DNA of 64,000 nt. Origin: Edaphochlamys debaryana. Taxonomy: Eukaryota > Chlorophyta > Chlorophyceae > Chlamydomonadales. The stretch is from NCBI GenBank assembly GCA_016858145.1, contig JAEHOE010000137.1, positions 62,001 to 126,000 of the forward strand, given 5' to 3'. Position 1 is the stretch's first letter. Every line of letters starts with the position of its first letter. Positions 26,466-36,963 of this stretch are shown here, piece by piece. The translations under genes and the position numbers were made by a program. The notes under the pieces are model-generated. The model was not told the origin of the DNA and did no database searches. It was given only the letters and a program-made list of their open reading frames with translations.

Positions 26466-27556
26466 CCGTTAGACGTTGGTCATGTTTATTTACTGGCCCT
26501 CGGCGTGGGCCCCCGGCGGCGCCAGGGCTGCGGGGCTGCCGCTGCCGCCGCCGCTGCCGCCGCCGTCGCTGCCGCCCGCCAGGCCCTCTCCGCCAGCCTC
26601 CGAGTCGTGCTCCATGCCCGACGCCCCGCTCCCGCGGATCTCCCCCTCCTCCTCCGACCCCTCGTCCATCACGAGAGCCGCCACCGCTTCGGCGGACTCC
26701 CGTGCCGGGTCGGCCGTCAGCCTCTTGGGCGGCCGCCCCTCCGGCGTGCCAGCCGCTGACTCGGGCCGCCCCCTCGCACCCCCGACGCGTTGCGGCAGAG
26801 GGCTGGCCTGCCGGCCGGGCCCCGTCACCCCTCCCTGCGGGCTCTGGCTCGTGCTGCCGGCGGGGGCGGGGGCAGTGGGGGCCTCCACCGCCTGCGCCGC
26901 CTTCCGCTCGCGCTCGCGCTGCAGCTGCGCCTGCGCCTGCGCCTTCTGCAGCTGGGCCGCCTTGTGCACCTGCGCCGCCTTGGCGTCCTCCTCCGCCTTG
27001 GCCGCCTTGGCCGCGGCCGCCGCCGCCACCGCCTTCCGCTGCTCCTCCGCCGCCGCCTTGCGCTGCTGCTCCTCCGCCGCCGCCTTGCGCTGCTCCTCCG
27101 CCGCCGCCGCCTTGCGCTGCTGCTCCTCCGCCGCCGCCTTGCGCTGCTGCTCCGCTGCGGCCGCCTTGCGCTGCTGCTCCTCCGCCGCAGCCTTGCGCTG
27201 CTGCTCCGCCGCAGCCTTCACTGCCTCGGCGGCCGCGGCCTTGGCCTTGGCCACCGCCTCCTCCGCCTCCTTCGTCCGCGTGGCCGCCGCTTCCTTGTGG
27301 CGGCCGTACGCCTCGTCATCGAAGATGGATGCCAGCAGGCTGAAGGCAACCTCCTCTCCGTCCATCACCTCCAGCAGCTGGGGGGTGCCCGGCTTGCCGT
27401 CCCGCAGGGCTCCCGGCAGCGGCGTGTCCGCCGGGAGCGTCACCAGCATGCGGTCCAGTACCGCCGTCTGGGAGTTGTACTCATAGTAGCGCTGGGCGTG
27501 CGAGACCTCAGCCACGCCCAGAGCGTTGCAGACGAGGGCGTAGTGCAGCTCCATGC

Positions 27557-27559
27557 TGA
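27557..27559. repeat. Target-site duplication TGA, left copy
   Basis: TGA directly before CACTACG. The matching TGA is at 36961-36963. Removing one copy and the insert restores LINE ORF1. Confidence 0.85.
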
Positions 27560-28363
27560 CACTACGTGCTAAAAGTCGTCGGAAACTTGGCTTCGCGCCC
27601 GAGCCATCTGTCGGAGCTCCTTGCTCAAAAAGCAATAAGAGACGGGGCGCCGACCGCAGGTGCTTCACAGTATAGCAAGGTAAGCTTGTGTATGCGGTTG
27701 CGTAGAGCGCGCGTCTCGGGCCGGTAGTGCGACAGCGCCATGCCGCGCAAGCCAGGGTCCACCCGCCGGCCGCCCCCATGCCGGACCTTCATTGCGCCCA
27801 CGCGAAAAACTCACCCCCCGCATCCCCTGCCCCATAATTAGCTAGCATATATGATGCGTGAGCAATGGGGGCAGGCATGGAGAAGGCTTCCCACGGGGAG
27901 GGCGAAACCCCTACCTGCCCCCCCGCACCACAGCGGCAGGCCGCTCCCCCACCTTTCAGCGCCCCCCCCGCGGCTCAGCTGCGCCCCGCGCCGCCACAGG
28001 CTCGAGGTCGTTAGATCCCAGGCCTATGGGCGAACATACTCCGTGGGGGGCTGGCCATGGGCAGGAGCGCAGTGCAGGATAAGGCCGGCCAGACCTTGAG
28101 CACGCCATCTCGCGCGACCAGCCCATTCTAGTAGAGCGTAATCATGCCTTTGGTACGGACGGCACGCCGTGCCGTCCCTAGATACGCGCCCTGGGTGTTC
28201 GGGCAAACGTACGGCAAACTCGTTTGGGCGCTAGGGGCCACGCGTGCAAGGCCTGGCGGGTTCATTCGATAGGGCTGGTCGACTTGTGTGGCACGAGCGA
28301 AACAGGGTCGGTGCGCGGCGACGGGGAACGCCCGAAGTTTCCGACGACTTTTAGCAGGCAGTG
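27560..28363. mobile_element. Element E, copy 1: 804-bp CACTA-ended noncoding element
   Basis: Begins CACTACGTGCTAAAAG and ends in the complement of CACTGCCTGCTAAAAG. The inverted ends match over ~30 bp with about three mismatches, sharing TGCTAAAAGTCGTCGGAAAC. No convincing ORF. A 10-bp hairpin (GGACGGCACG / CGTGCCGTCC) lies near 28157. The CACTA ends and 3-bp duplication resemble CACTA (EnSpm) elements; the short noncoding form resembles a MITE. Confidence 0.85.
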
Positions 28364-28623
28364 AGATTGCCTGCCACGCGTGCCATGCTGTGCATGCTGG
28401 GGGCAGGCGTGTCAAACTTTCTCCCCCCACCCTCCCACGCCCCCCATCCCCCCACATTCACATCCTCATCAGACACAAACGAGAACTGCAACGACATTAG
28501 CCTCAACTACAGATGCTCTAGTCGTACAACCACCACAACCAACTCGTGTGTGTTTTACGCCCTTCCTTGCTCCCCCCCTTCCCCCCCCCTTCCCCCTTCC
28601 CCCTTCCCTTCCGCCAGGTCTGC

Positions 28624-31118
28624 ATGGCGAAACGTGCACGGGGCCAGGACAGCCCTGCCGAGGAGGAGGGTAGCGGGGGAGAGCCAGCAGTAGGGCAAGC
28701 CGGAGATGGCGGTGGAGAGGAGGGTGCAGAGAGTGAGAATGATGAGGGGCAGGCGTCCGGGGAGGAGGAGGATGGCGAAGGTGCGGCGCCGCCTCTCAAG
28801 AAGAGGCGGCGCGGCCCCAAGCGGGACAAAATGGTGCTGCGGGGACAGTTTGCAGCCAAACAAGCCAGGGCAGCCCGCAACCACCGGCTGCGCCTTGCAG
28901 CTGTGCAAGCTGCCCACACCGCAAAAGCTACCTGCCCCAACTCGGAGTGGGGCCCTGAGGCGGCACGGCTGCTGCAGCAGTGGCTGGCGCAGAATCCGGA
29001 CATCCCTCCGCCGCAGAAGCCAGCTGAGCTCTGCCGGCGCTGGGCTGAGCGGCTGGAGCCAAACAGCGGGGCATCTGGGGTGAAGGATGCGCCTCGGTCT
29101 GGCACCCCGTGCAAGGTGCCCGAGGTGAAGGCGCAGCTGGCCCTGGCGATGGTCCTAGCCACGGCGCCCCGCACGCAGGCGGATATGCTCAAAGTCCGTG
29201 CGTTCCAGGCGCTACTCAAGGAGTGCAAGGTGAGGCAAGCAGGGTAGAAGGTGGGACAGGGCAGGACAAGACAGGCGAGCACTGCCCACGGGGCAGGGCA
29301 GTAAGCAAGGGCAAGGGCCACGCCCCTAGCGCAGCCCTCCCCTGATGCCCCCATTCCCCCCTCATCCATCCCAGGTGGAGCTGAGGACGATGTGGGCTGC
29401 CATGAAGCGGTGCGAGCCCAAGCTGAGCAAGTCCCTGCTGGTGGAGTTCAAGAAGCCGCTGAAAGCAGAGGTCATGAAGGCGCGACTGGAGTGTGCCCTG
29501 CAGTGGATCCGCAAGGCTATGGGCCTCAAGGCCAACGAGCCCTTTAGGCTGCCCAAGAGCCTGAAGGACCTGAAGACCGGGCCCTGGGACTGGCTGTCGC
29601 GCATCCTGTGGCTGGATGCCAAGAAGGTCTGGATCACGCCCATCAGCTATAAGGTGAGGAGTCGAGGGGCACTTATGCTTCACGGCACTACAAGCACTTT
29701 TTGCCCCAGCCTCATGCATGGTCCGTGTGGCCCCCCACCTAAGCCGCTTCCCGCCCCCACATCCTTCCCCCTCCCCTCCCTCCCTGCCAGCGGTGGGGCC
29801 TGAAGGGGCAACCCTCACGCGTCATCCACGACTCACGATGCACGGAGCCCTGGTGCATCCACTACTACAGCGTCATCAACTACTGGCACGGCCCCTTCCT
29901 CATGGTCTGGGTGACTGGCACCAAGGGCACCGGCTACAAGCACCCCACCTACAAGGTGCGCTACTGGTGGCCTGGGTGCTCAGGGACCAGGTCCACGTAC
30001 CATCTGGGGTACCCAGCACTGAAGTGCACCTTACCAGGCCCACCCGCGTCAGCAGCACTCAAAGCAGCCCGCACCACCGCCTCCCACTCATGCCTTGGGG
30101 CCTCACAACACAGCCTCACCACGTGGTAGCCAGCATCTGCTCCTAGCCTATTCTTTTTCCTGTCCAGGCCGAGCTGCTTCTCTACTTGAATGCTCCCGCT
30201 CCACTCCTCACCCAGGTGGTGCTCCCCATCAACCTCCACCACCACCCGGGTCCCGTACAGCCAGAAGTCAAAAGCCGAAGCCCTTGGGACCAGGCTCGCC
30301 TCCCAAACCACCACACAGCCGGGTCTAGACCGAGCCATAGGGCTGAGGAGCTCAAACGCCTCGCGCTCATAGCAGCTTGCCGCCCTCGAACTCCCAGGGC
30401 AATGCAGTGGGCACTGAAACGTGTTAAAGGGAGTGGGCTCCTCGCCTGTAGGTCCTGCAGCCGCTTTGCAACAGCGTGGGGACTCTTAAACACAGAACAA
30501 CCGCATGGGCTGGTCCACAGCGCCTTTGTTTCGTCCCGCCTCCCACGTGCACGCAGCCTCCAGCCATTCCGAGCAGTATCAAACGCCTCGTACACCCACT
30601 CCTCGTCAAAGCCACGCTTGTTGTGTCCTCCGCTGCCCTGCATCCCGCAGACGCTGGCCGGTGATGTCGCTGGGGGGCCAACCAAGCAGGAGTGGGAGGA
30701 GCAGGTGCTCAAGGCGGCGATTAGGAAGTGGAAGGCGCTGGGGGAGCCGCAGCTGCCGATCTTCTCGTGGGACAACACCAACATTCACGGCAAGTGGCGG
30801 GAGGGCGAGTGGAGCAGGTACAACGTGGACGAGTCGACACACACGGGCCTGCCCGAGTACAGCCCCGACATGCACAGCATCATCGAGCTGGGCCACGCCG
30901 AGCTGATGCGTGCCTTCCAGGAGTTCGTCAACAACCACAAGTCCGCAACGGGCGACACCGTGACCCTCTACACCACGGAGCTGCGGCGGCTGTTCGAGGG
31001 CGAGGGCAGGGTCATCACGAAGGAGTGGGTCCGCAACACTACCCACCGGCTGTTCCTGAAGGTGCTACCGGCCGTCATCGAGGCGGGGGGCAATTACCCG
31101 CCGAAGAAGCTGCGCTGA
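28624..31118 (+). CDS. Tc1/mariner (IS630)-type DDE transposase, copy 1
   Basis: Four phase-0 exons: 28624-29229, 29375-29653, 29791-29955 and 30651-31118, giving 505 residues. The N-terminus is acidic, then a KKRRRGPKRDK nuclear-localisation signal. A helix-turn-helix region contains DAPRSGTPCKV, like the RPRSGRP linker of mariner proteins. The catalytic core shows ILWLDAKKVWITP (first Asp), then YWHGPFLMVWVTGTKG, SWDNTNIH (second Asp) and PEYSPDMHSIIELGHAEL (third acid, as in SPDLNPIE). It should bind its element's ends and cut and paste DNA in the nucleus. Intron 3 (29956-30650) holds the nuclease ORF on the other strand. Copies 1 and 2 encode the same protein. What is odd: mariner enzymes normally duplicate TA, but the flanking duplication here is TGA. 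Confidence 0.85.
29961..30643 (-). CDS. Zinc-finger plus Vsr/DUF559-like PD-(D/E)XK nuclease in transposase intron, copy 1
   Basis: The minus-strand ORF begins at ATG 30643 and ends at TAG 29961. The host intron is 29956-30650, so only 7 and 5 bases of intron lie outside it. The frame changes once. Removing 30445-30414 (32 nt, GC...AG) joins 66 and 151 codons into 216 residues. Residues ~44-71 look like a treble-clef finger (LWTSPCGC ... CPLHC). Then SCYEREAFELL, AFDFWLYG and VVVEVDGEHH (EVDG at ~126), DRKKN and AGYHVVRL give the order expected for Vsr/DUF559-type endonucleases. A site-specific or structure-specific nicking or cutting activity is inferred from the fold. The 32-nt gap could instead be a frameshift. 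Confidence 0.7.
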
Positions 31119-31858
31119 GGCGGGCCTGCGGGCGGGAGGTGGGGCGTGGGCGGCGAGGCCAGGTTTAGGCAATGAGGGGGAGACGCCGTGGGAGGGGCGG
31201 AGGCCAAGGCGGGTCTGGACTTGTGGGCAGCATGGAGGCTTGGGACGCAACGCAGGGGCTACAGAGGTATGATGGTATGCATGCTATAGACATGCGAGTC
31301 GAGGGCTAGCTTGATGGACGAGGGCGGGCGCCCGAGTTGGCATGTCCGCCGGTGCCGACATGTCGGCATGACCATGTGACGCGCCGAGCGGCGTACGGTT
31401 AAGGGGGAAAGAAGGGGTATTGAGGCGTAAGGCTGTGCTCGAGTCATACAACATGGTGGCGCGGGTAGAGCGCAACCCTCCTATTGGTGTTGTGTGCTGT
31501 GCGGTGGCACCTCGGGGGAGGGATCGCGGGGTAAGCGTGCCGGGCGGCCCCGCGTGCCGGGCAGTTCCGTTCGTGCTGTTGCTAGCAGGCCGCTCCAAGC
31601 CCTTGCCTATGGCCACAGCCTACACACCTGTAGCATTCATAGAGGGCGTACCCAAGTCGAGTGCAGCGCCTGGGGCCGCTCCACGCAAGCCATGCTATAA
31701 TCGAACGCGGACGCGTCGGCCCAGAGCTCTCCGACACACGCTGCCGCGCTACTATAGGTGCACCAGCAAGTTTATGAACATAATTCGTCGTGGGCCAGCC
31801 AGGCCTGCGTGATTCGACGGAGCTCTAGCGAGGAAACCGTCGCGGGGGGCCTCGGCCT

Positions 31859-32662
31859 CACTACGTGCTAAAAGTCGTCGGAAACTTGGCTTCGCGCCCG
31901 AGCCATCTGTCGGAGCTCCTTGCTCAAAAAGCAATAAGAGACGGGGCGCCGACCGCAGGTGCTTCACAGTATAGCAAGGTAAGCTTGTGTATGCGGTTGC
32001 GTAGAGCGCGCGTCTCGGGCCGGTAGTGCGACAGCGCCATGCCGCGCAAGCCAGGGTCCACCCGCCGGCCGCCCCCATGCCGGACCTTCATTGCGCCCAC
32101 GCGAAAAACTCACCCCCCGCATCCCCTGCCCCATAATTAGCTAGCATATATGATGCGTGAGCAATGGGGGCAGGCATGGAGAAGGCTTCCCACGGGGAGG
32201 GCGAAACCCCTACCTGCCCCCCCGCACCACAGCGGCAGGCCGCTCCCCCACCTTTCAGCGCCCCCCCCGCGGCTCAGCTGCGCCCCGCGCCGCCACAGGC
32301 TCGAGGTCGTTAGATCCCAGGCCTATGGGCGAACATACTCCGTGGGGGGCTGGCCATGGGCAGGAGCGCAGTGCAGGATAAGGCCGGCCAGACCTTGAGC
32401 ACGCCATCTCGCGCGACCAGCCCATTCTAGTAGAGCGTAATCATGCCTTTGGTACGGACGGCACGCCGTGCCGTCCCTAGATACGCGCCCTGGGTGTTCG
32501 GGCAAACGTACGGCAAACTCGTTTGGGCGCTAGGGGCCACGCGTGCAAGGCCTGGCGGGTTCATTCGATAGGGCTGGTCGACTTGTGTGGCACGAGCGAA
32601 ACAGGGTCGGTGCGCGGCGACGGGGAACGCCCGAAGTTTCCGACGACTTTTAGCAGGCAGTG
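31859..32662. mobile_element. Element E, copy 2
   Basis: Same 804-bp sequence and ends as copy 1. It is flanked by CCT on the left and AGA on the right, so it lacks its own target duplication. This means it did not insert here separately. Confidence 0.85.
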
Positions 32663-32921
32663 AGATTGCCTGCCACGCGTGCCATGCTGTGCATGCTGGG
32701 GGCAGGCGTGTCAAACTTTCTCCCCCCACCCTCCCACGCCCCCCATCCCCCCACATTCACATCCTCATCAGACACAAACGAGAACTGCAACGACATTAGC
32801 CTCAACTACAGATGCTCTAGTCGTACAACCACCACAACCAACTCGTGTGTGTTTTACGCCCTTCCTTGCTCCCCCCCTTCCCCCCCCTTCCCCCTTCCCC
32901 CTTCCCTTCCGCCAGGTCTGC

Positions 32922-35416
32922 ATGGCGAAACGTGCACGGGGCCAGGACAGCCCTGCCGAGGAGGAGGGTAGCGGGGGAGAGCCAGCAGTAGGGCAAGCCG
33001 GAGATGGCGGTGGAGAGGAGGGTGCAGAGAGTGAGAATGATGAGGGGCAGGCGTCCGGGGAGGAGGAGGATGGCGAAGGTGCGGCGCCGCCTCTCAAGAA
33101 GAGGCGGCGCGGCCCCAAGCGGGACAAAATGGTGCTGCGGGGACAGTTTGCAGCCAAACAAGCCAGGGCAGCCCGCAACCACCGGCTGCGCCTTGCAGCT
33201 GTGCAAGCTGCCCACACCGCAAAAGCTACCTGCCCCAACTCGGAGTGGGGCCCTGAGGCGGCACGGCTGCTGCAGCAGTGGCTGGCGCAGAATCCGGACA
33301 TCCCTCCGCCGCAGAAGCCAGCTGAGCTCTGCCGGCGCTGGGCTGAGCGGCTGGAGCCAAACAGCGGGGCATCTGGGGTGAAGGATGCGCCTCGGTCTGG
33401 CACCCCGTGCAAGGTGCCCGAGGTGAAGGCGCAGCTGGCCCTGGCGATGGTCCTAGCCACGGCGCCCCGCACGCAGGCGGATATGCTCAAAGTCCGTGCG
33501 TTCCAGGCGCTACTCAAGGAGTGCAAGGTGAGGCAAGCAGGGTAGAAGGTGGGACAGGGCAGGACAAGACAGGCGAGCACTGCCCACGGGGCAGGGCAGT
33601 AAGCAAGGGCAAGGGCCACGCCCCTAGCGCAGCCCTCCCCTGATGCCCCCATTCCCCCCTCATCCATCCCAGGTGGAGCTGAGGACGATGTGGGCTGCCA
33701 TGAAGCGGTGCGAGCCCAAGCTGAGCAAGTCCCTGCTGGTGGAGTTCAAGAAGCCGCTGAAAGCAGAGGTCATGAAGGCGCGACTGGAGTGTGCCCTGCA
33801 GTGGATCCGCAAGGCTATGGGCCTCAAGGCCAACGAGCCCTTTAGGCTGCCCAAGAGCCTGAAGGACCTGAAGACCGGGCCCTGGGACTGGCTGTCGCGC
33901 ATCCTGTGGCTGGATGCCAAGAAGGTCTGGATCACGCCCATCAGCTATAAGGTGAGGAGTCGAGGGGCACTTATGCTTCACGGCACTACAAGCACTTTTT
34001 GCCCCAGCCTCATGCATGGTCCGTGTGGCCCCCCACCTAAGCCGCTTCCCGCCCCCACATCCTTCCCCCTCCCCTCCCTCCCTGCCAGCGGTGGGGCCTG
34101 AAGGGGCAACCCTCACGCGTCATCCACGACTCACGATGCACGGAGCCCTGGTGCATCCACTACTACAGCGTCATCAACTACTGGCACGGCCCCTTCCTCA
34201 TGGTCTGGGTGACTGGCACCAAGGGCACCGGCTACAAGCACCCCACCTACAAGGTGCGCTACTGGTGGCCTGGGTGCTCAGGGACCAGGTCCACGTACCA
34301 TCTGGGGTACCCAGCACTGAAGTGCACCTTACCAGGCCCACCCGCGTCAGCAGCACTCAAAGCAGCCCGCACCACCGCCTCCCACTCATGCCTTGGGGCC
34401 TCACAACACAGCCTCACCACGTGGTAGCCAGCATCTGCTCCTAGCCTATTCTTTTTCCTGTCCAGGCCGAGCTGCTTCTCTACTTGAATGCTCCCGCTCC
34501 ACTCCTCACCCAGGTGGTGCTCCCCATCAACCTCCACCACCACCCGGGTCCCGTACAGCCAGAAGTCAAAAGCCGAAGCCCTTGGGACCAGGCTCGCCTC
34601 CCAAACCACCACACAGCCGGGTCTAGACCGAGCCATAGGGCTGAGGAGCTCAAACGCCTCGCGCTCATAGCAGCTTGCCGCCCTCGAACTCCCAGGGCAA
34701 TGCAGTGGGCACTGAAACGTGTTAAAGGGAGTGGGCTCCTCGCCTGTAGGTCCTGCAGCCGCTTTGCAACAGCGTGGGGACTCTTAAACACAGAACAACC
34801 GCATGGGCTGGTCCACAGCGCCTTTGTTTCGTCCCGCCTCCCACGTGCACGTAGCCTCCAGCCATTCCGAGCAGTATCAAACGCCTCGTACACCCACTCC
34901 TCGTCAAAGCCACGCTTGTTGTGTCCTCCGCTGCCCTGCATCCCGCAGACGCTGGCCGGTGATGTCGCTGGGGGGCCAACCAAGCAGGAGTGGGAGGAGC
35001 AGGTGCTCAAGGCGGCGATTAGGAAGTGGAAGGCGCTGGGGGAGCCGCAGCTGCCGATCTTCTCGTGGGACAACACCAACATTCACGGCAAGTGGCGGGA
35101 GGGCGAGTGGAGCAGGTACAACGTGGACGAGTCGACACACACGGGCCTGCCCGAGTACAGCCCCGACATGCACAGCATCATCGAGCTGGGCCACGCCGAG
35201 CTGATGCGTGCCTTCCAGGAGTTCGTCAACAACCACAAGTCCGCAACGGGCGACACCGTGACCCTCTACACCACGGAGCTGCGGCGGCTGTTCGAGGGCG
35301 AGGGCAGGGTCATCACGAAGGAGTGGGTCCGCAACACTACCCACCGGCTGTTCCTGAAGGTGCTACCGGCCGTCATCGAGGCGGGGGGCAATTACCCGCC
35401 GAAGAAGCTGCGCTGA
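32922..35416 (+). CDS. Tc1/mariner (IS630)-type DDE transposase, copy 2
   Basis: Exons 32922-33527, 33673-33951, 34089-34253 and 34949-35416, exactly 4298 bp after those of copy 1, with the same predicted protein. HTH linker, DNTNIH and SPDMHSIIE motifs are all kept. Both copies look intact, so both could make enzyme. Confidence 0.85.
34259..34941 (-). CDS. Zinc-finger plus Vsr/DUF559-like nuclease in transposase intron, copy 2
   Basis: Same layout as copy 1: ATG 34941, stop 34259, frame change between 34744 and 34711. It differs from copy 1 only at 34852, where a CTG leucine codon becomes CTA, a silent change. The frame change is shared by both copies, so it predates the duplication. Confidence 0.7.
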
Positions 35417-36156
35417 GGCGGGCCTGCGGGCGGGAGGTGGGGCGTGGGCGGCGAGGCCAGGTTTAGGCAATGAGGGGGAGACGCCGTGGGAGGGGCGGAG
35501 GCCAAGGCGGGTCTGGACTTGTGGGCAGCATGGAGGCTTGGGACGCAACGCAGGGGCTACAGAGGTATGATGGTATGCATGCTATAGACATGCGAGTCGA
35601 GGGCTAGCTTGATGGACGAGGGCGGGCGCCCGAGTTGGCATGTCCGCCGGTGCCGACATGTCGGCATGACCATGTGACGCGCCGAGCGGCGTACGGTTAA
35701 GGGGGAAAGAAGGGGTATTGAGGCGTAAGGCTGTGCTCGAGTCATACAACATGGTGGCGCGGGTAGAGCGCAACCCTCCTATTGGTGTTGTGTGCTGTGC
35801 GGTGGCACCTCGGGGGAGGGATCGCGGGGTAAGCGTGCCGGGCGGCCCCGCGTGCCGGGCAGTTCCGTTCGTGCTGTTGCTAGCAGGCCGCTCCAAGCCC
35901 TTGCCTATGGCCACAGCCTACACACCTGTAGCATTCATAGAGGGCGTACCCAAGTCGAGTGCAGCGCCTGGGGCCGCTCCACGCAAGCCATGCTATAATC
36001 GAACGCGGACGCGTCGGCCCAGAGCTCTCCGACACACGCTGCCGCGCTACTATAGGTGCACCAGCAAGTTTATGAACATAATTCGTCGTGGGCCAGCCAG
36101 GCCTGCGTGATTCGACGGAGCTCTAGCGAGGAAACCGTCGCGGGGGGCCTCGGCCT

Positions 36157-36960
36157 CACTACGTGCTAAAAGTCGTCGGAAACTTGGCTTCGCGCCCGAG
36201 CCATCTGTCGGAGCTCCTTGCTCAAAAAGCAATAAGAGACGGGGCGCCGACCGCAGGTGCTTCACAGTATAGCAAGGTAAGCTTGTGTATGCGGTTGCGT
36301 AGAGCGCGCGTCTCGGGCCGGTAGTGCGACAGCGCCATGCCGCGCAAGCCAGGGTCCACCCGCCGGCCGCCCCCATGCCGGACCTTCATTGCGCCCACGC
36401 GAAAAACTCACCCCCCGCATCCCCTGCCCCATAATTAGCTAGCATATATGATGCGTGAGCAATGGGGGCAGGCATGGAGAAGGCTTCCCACGGGGAGGGC
36501 GAAACCCCTACCTGCCCCCCCGCACCACAGCGGCAGGCCGCTCCCCCACCTTTCAGCGCCCCCCCCGCGGCTCAGCTGCGCCCCGCGCCGCCACAGGCTC
36601 GAGGTCGTTAGATCCCAGGCCTATGGGCGAACATACTCCGTGGGGGGCTGGCCATGGGCAGGAGCGCAGTGCAGGATAAGGCCGGCCAGACCTTGAGCAC
36701 GCCATCTCGCGCGACCAGCCCATTCTAGTAGAGCGTAATCATGCCTTTGGTACGGACGGCACGCCGTGCCGTCCCTAGATACGCGCCCTGGGTGTTCGGG
36801 CAAACGTACGGCAAACTCGTTTGGGCGCTAGGGGCCACGCGTGCAAGGCCTGGCGGGTTCATTCGATAGGGCTGGTCGACTTGTGTGGCACGAGCGAAAC
36901 AGGGTCGGTGCGCGGCGACGGGGAACGCCCGAAGTTTCCGACGACTTTTAGCAGGCAGTG
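36157..36960. mobile_element. Element E, copy 3
   Basis: Third 804-bp copy. It ends in CAGTG at 36960 and is followed by the right TGA duplication at 36961-36963, after which LINE ORF1 resumes. Confidence 0.85.
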
Positions 36961-36963
36961 TGA
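36961..36963. repeat. Target-site duplication TGA, right copy
   Basis: TGA directly after CAGTG, matching 27557-27559. Confidence 0.85.

Larger units (their letters stand above)
28364..31858 (+). mobile_element. Segment S, copy 1, carrying transposase and antisense nuclease
   Basis: A 3495-bp segment between E copies 1 and 2. It contains the transposase gene on plus and the nuclease ORF on minus in the third transposase intron. It has no obvious inverted ends of its own: it begins AGATTGCCTGCC and ends GGCCTCGGCCT. It is not flanked by matching 3-bp duplications. A GCCGACATGTCGGC palindrome lies near 31354 in the noncoding 3' part. Confidence 0.8.
32663..36156 (+). mobile_element. Segment S, copy 2
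   Basis: 3494 bp, identical to S copy 1 by eye except for one C fewer in a poly-C run near 32885 and T instead of C at 34852. This near identity points to a very recent duplication. Confidence 0.85.

Noticed and set aside
26476..27572. Plus-strand Ala/Ser- and Leu/Arg-rich ORFs
   Set aside because: Antisense readings of the Lys/Ala/Gln coiled-coil part of LINE ORF1.
27560..27779. N-terminal extension of LINE ORF1 reading MGAAGGWTLACAAW from 27779
   Set aside because: These bases belong to element E. The true ORF1 5' part lies at 36961-37483, and the same E-derived frame recurs in all three E copies.
28518..29369. 283-codon minus-strand ORF opposite transposase exon 1 (and its copy at 32768-33667)
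   Set aside because: It mirrors the transposase codons in a GC-rich sequence and has no domain-like motifs. Unlike the nuclease ORF, it overlaps an exon.
36725..36960. C-terminal end of the 252-codon ORF starting at 37483
   Set aside because: After the TGA at 36961-36963 the frame runs into element E, so this tail is an artefact of the insertion.
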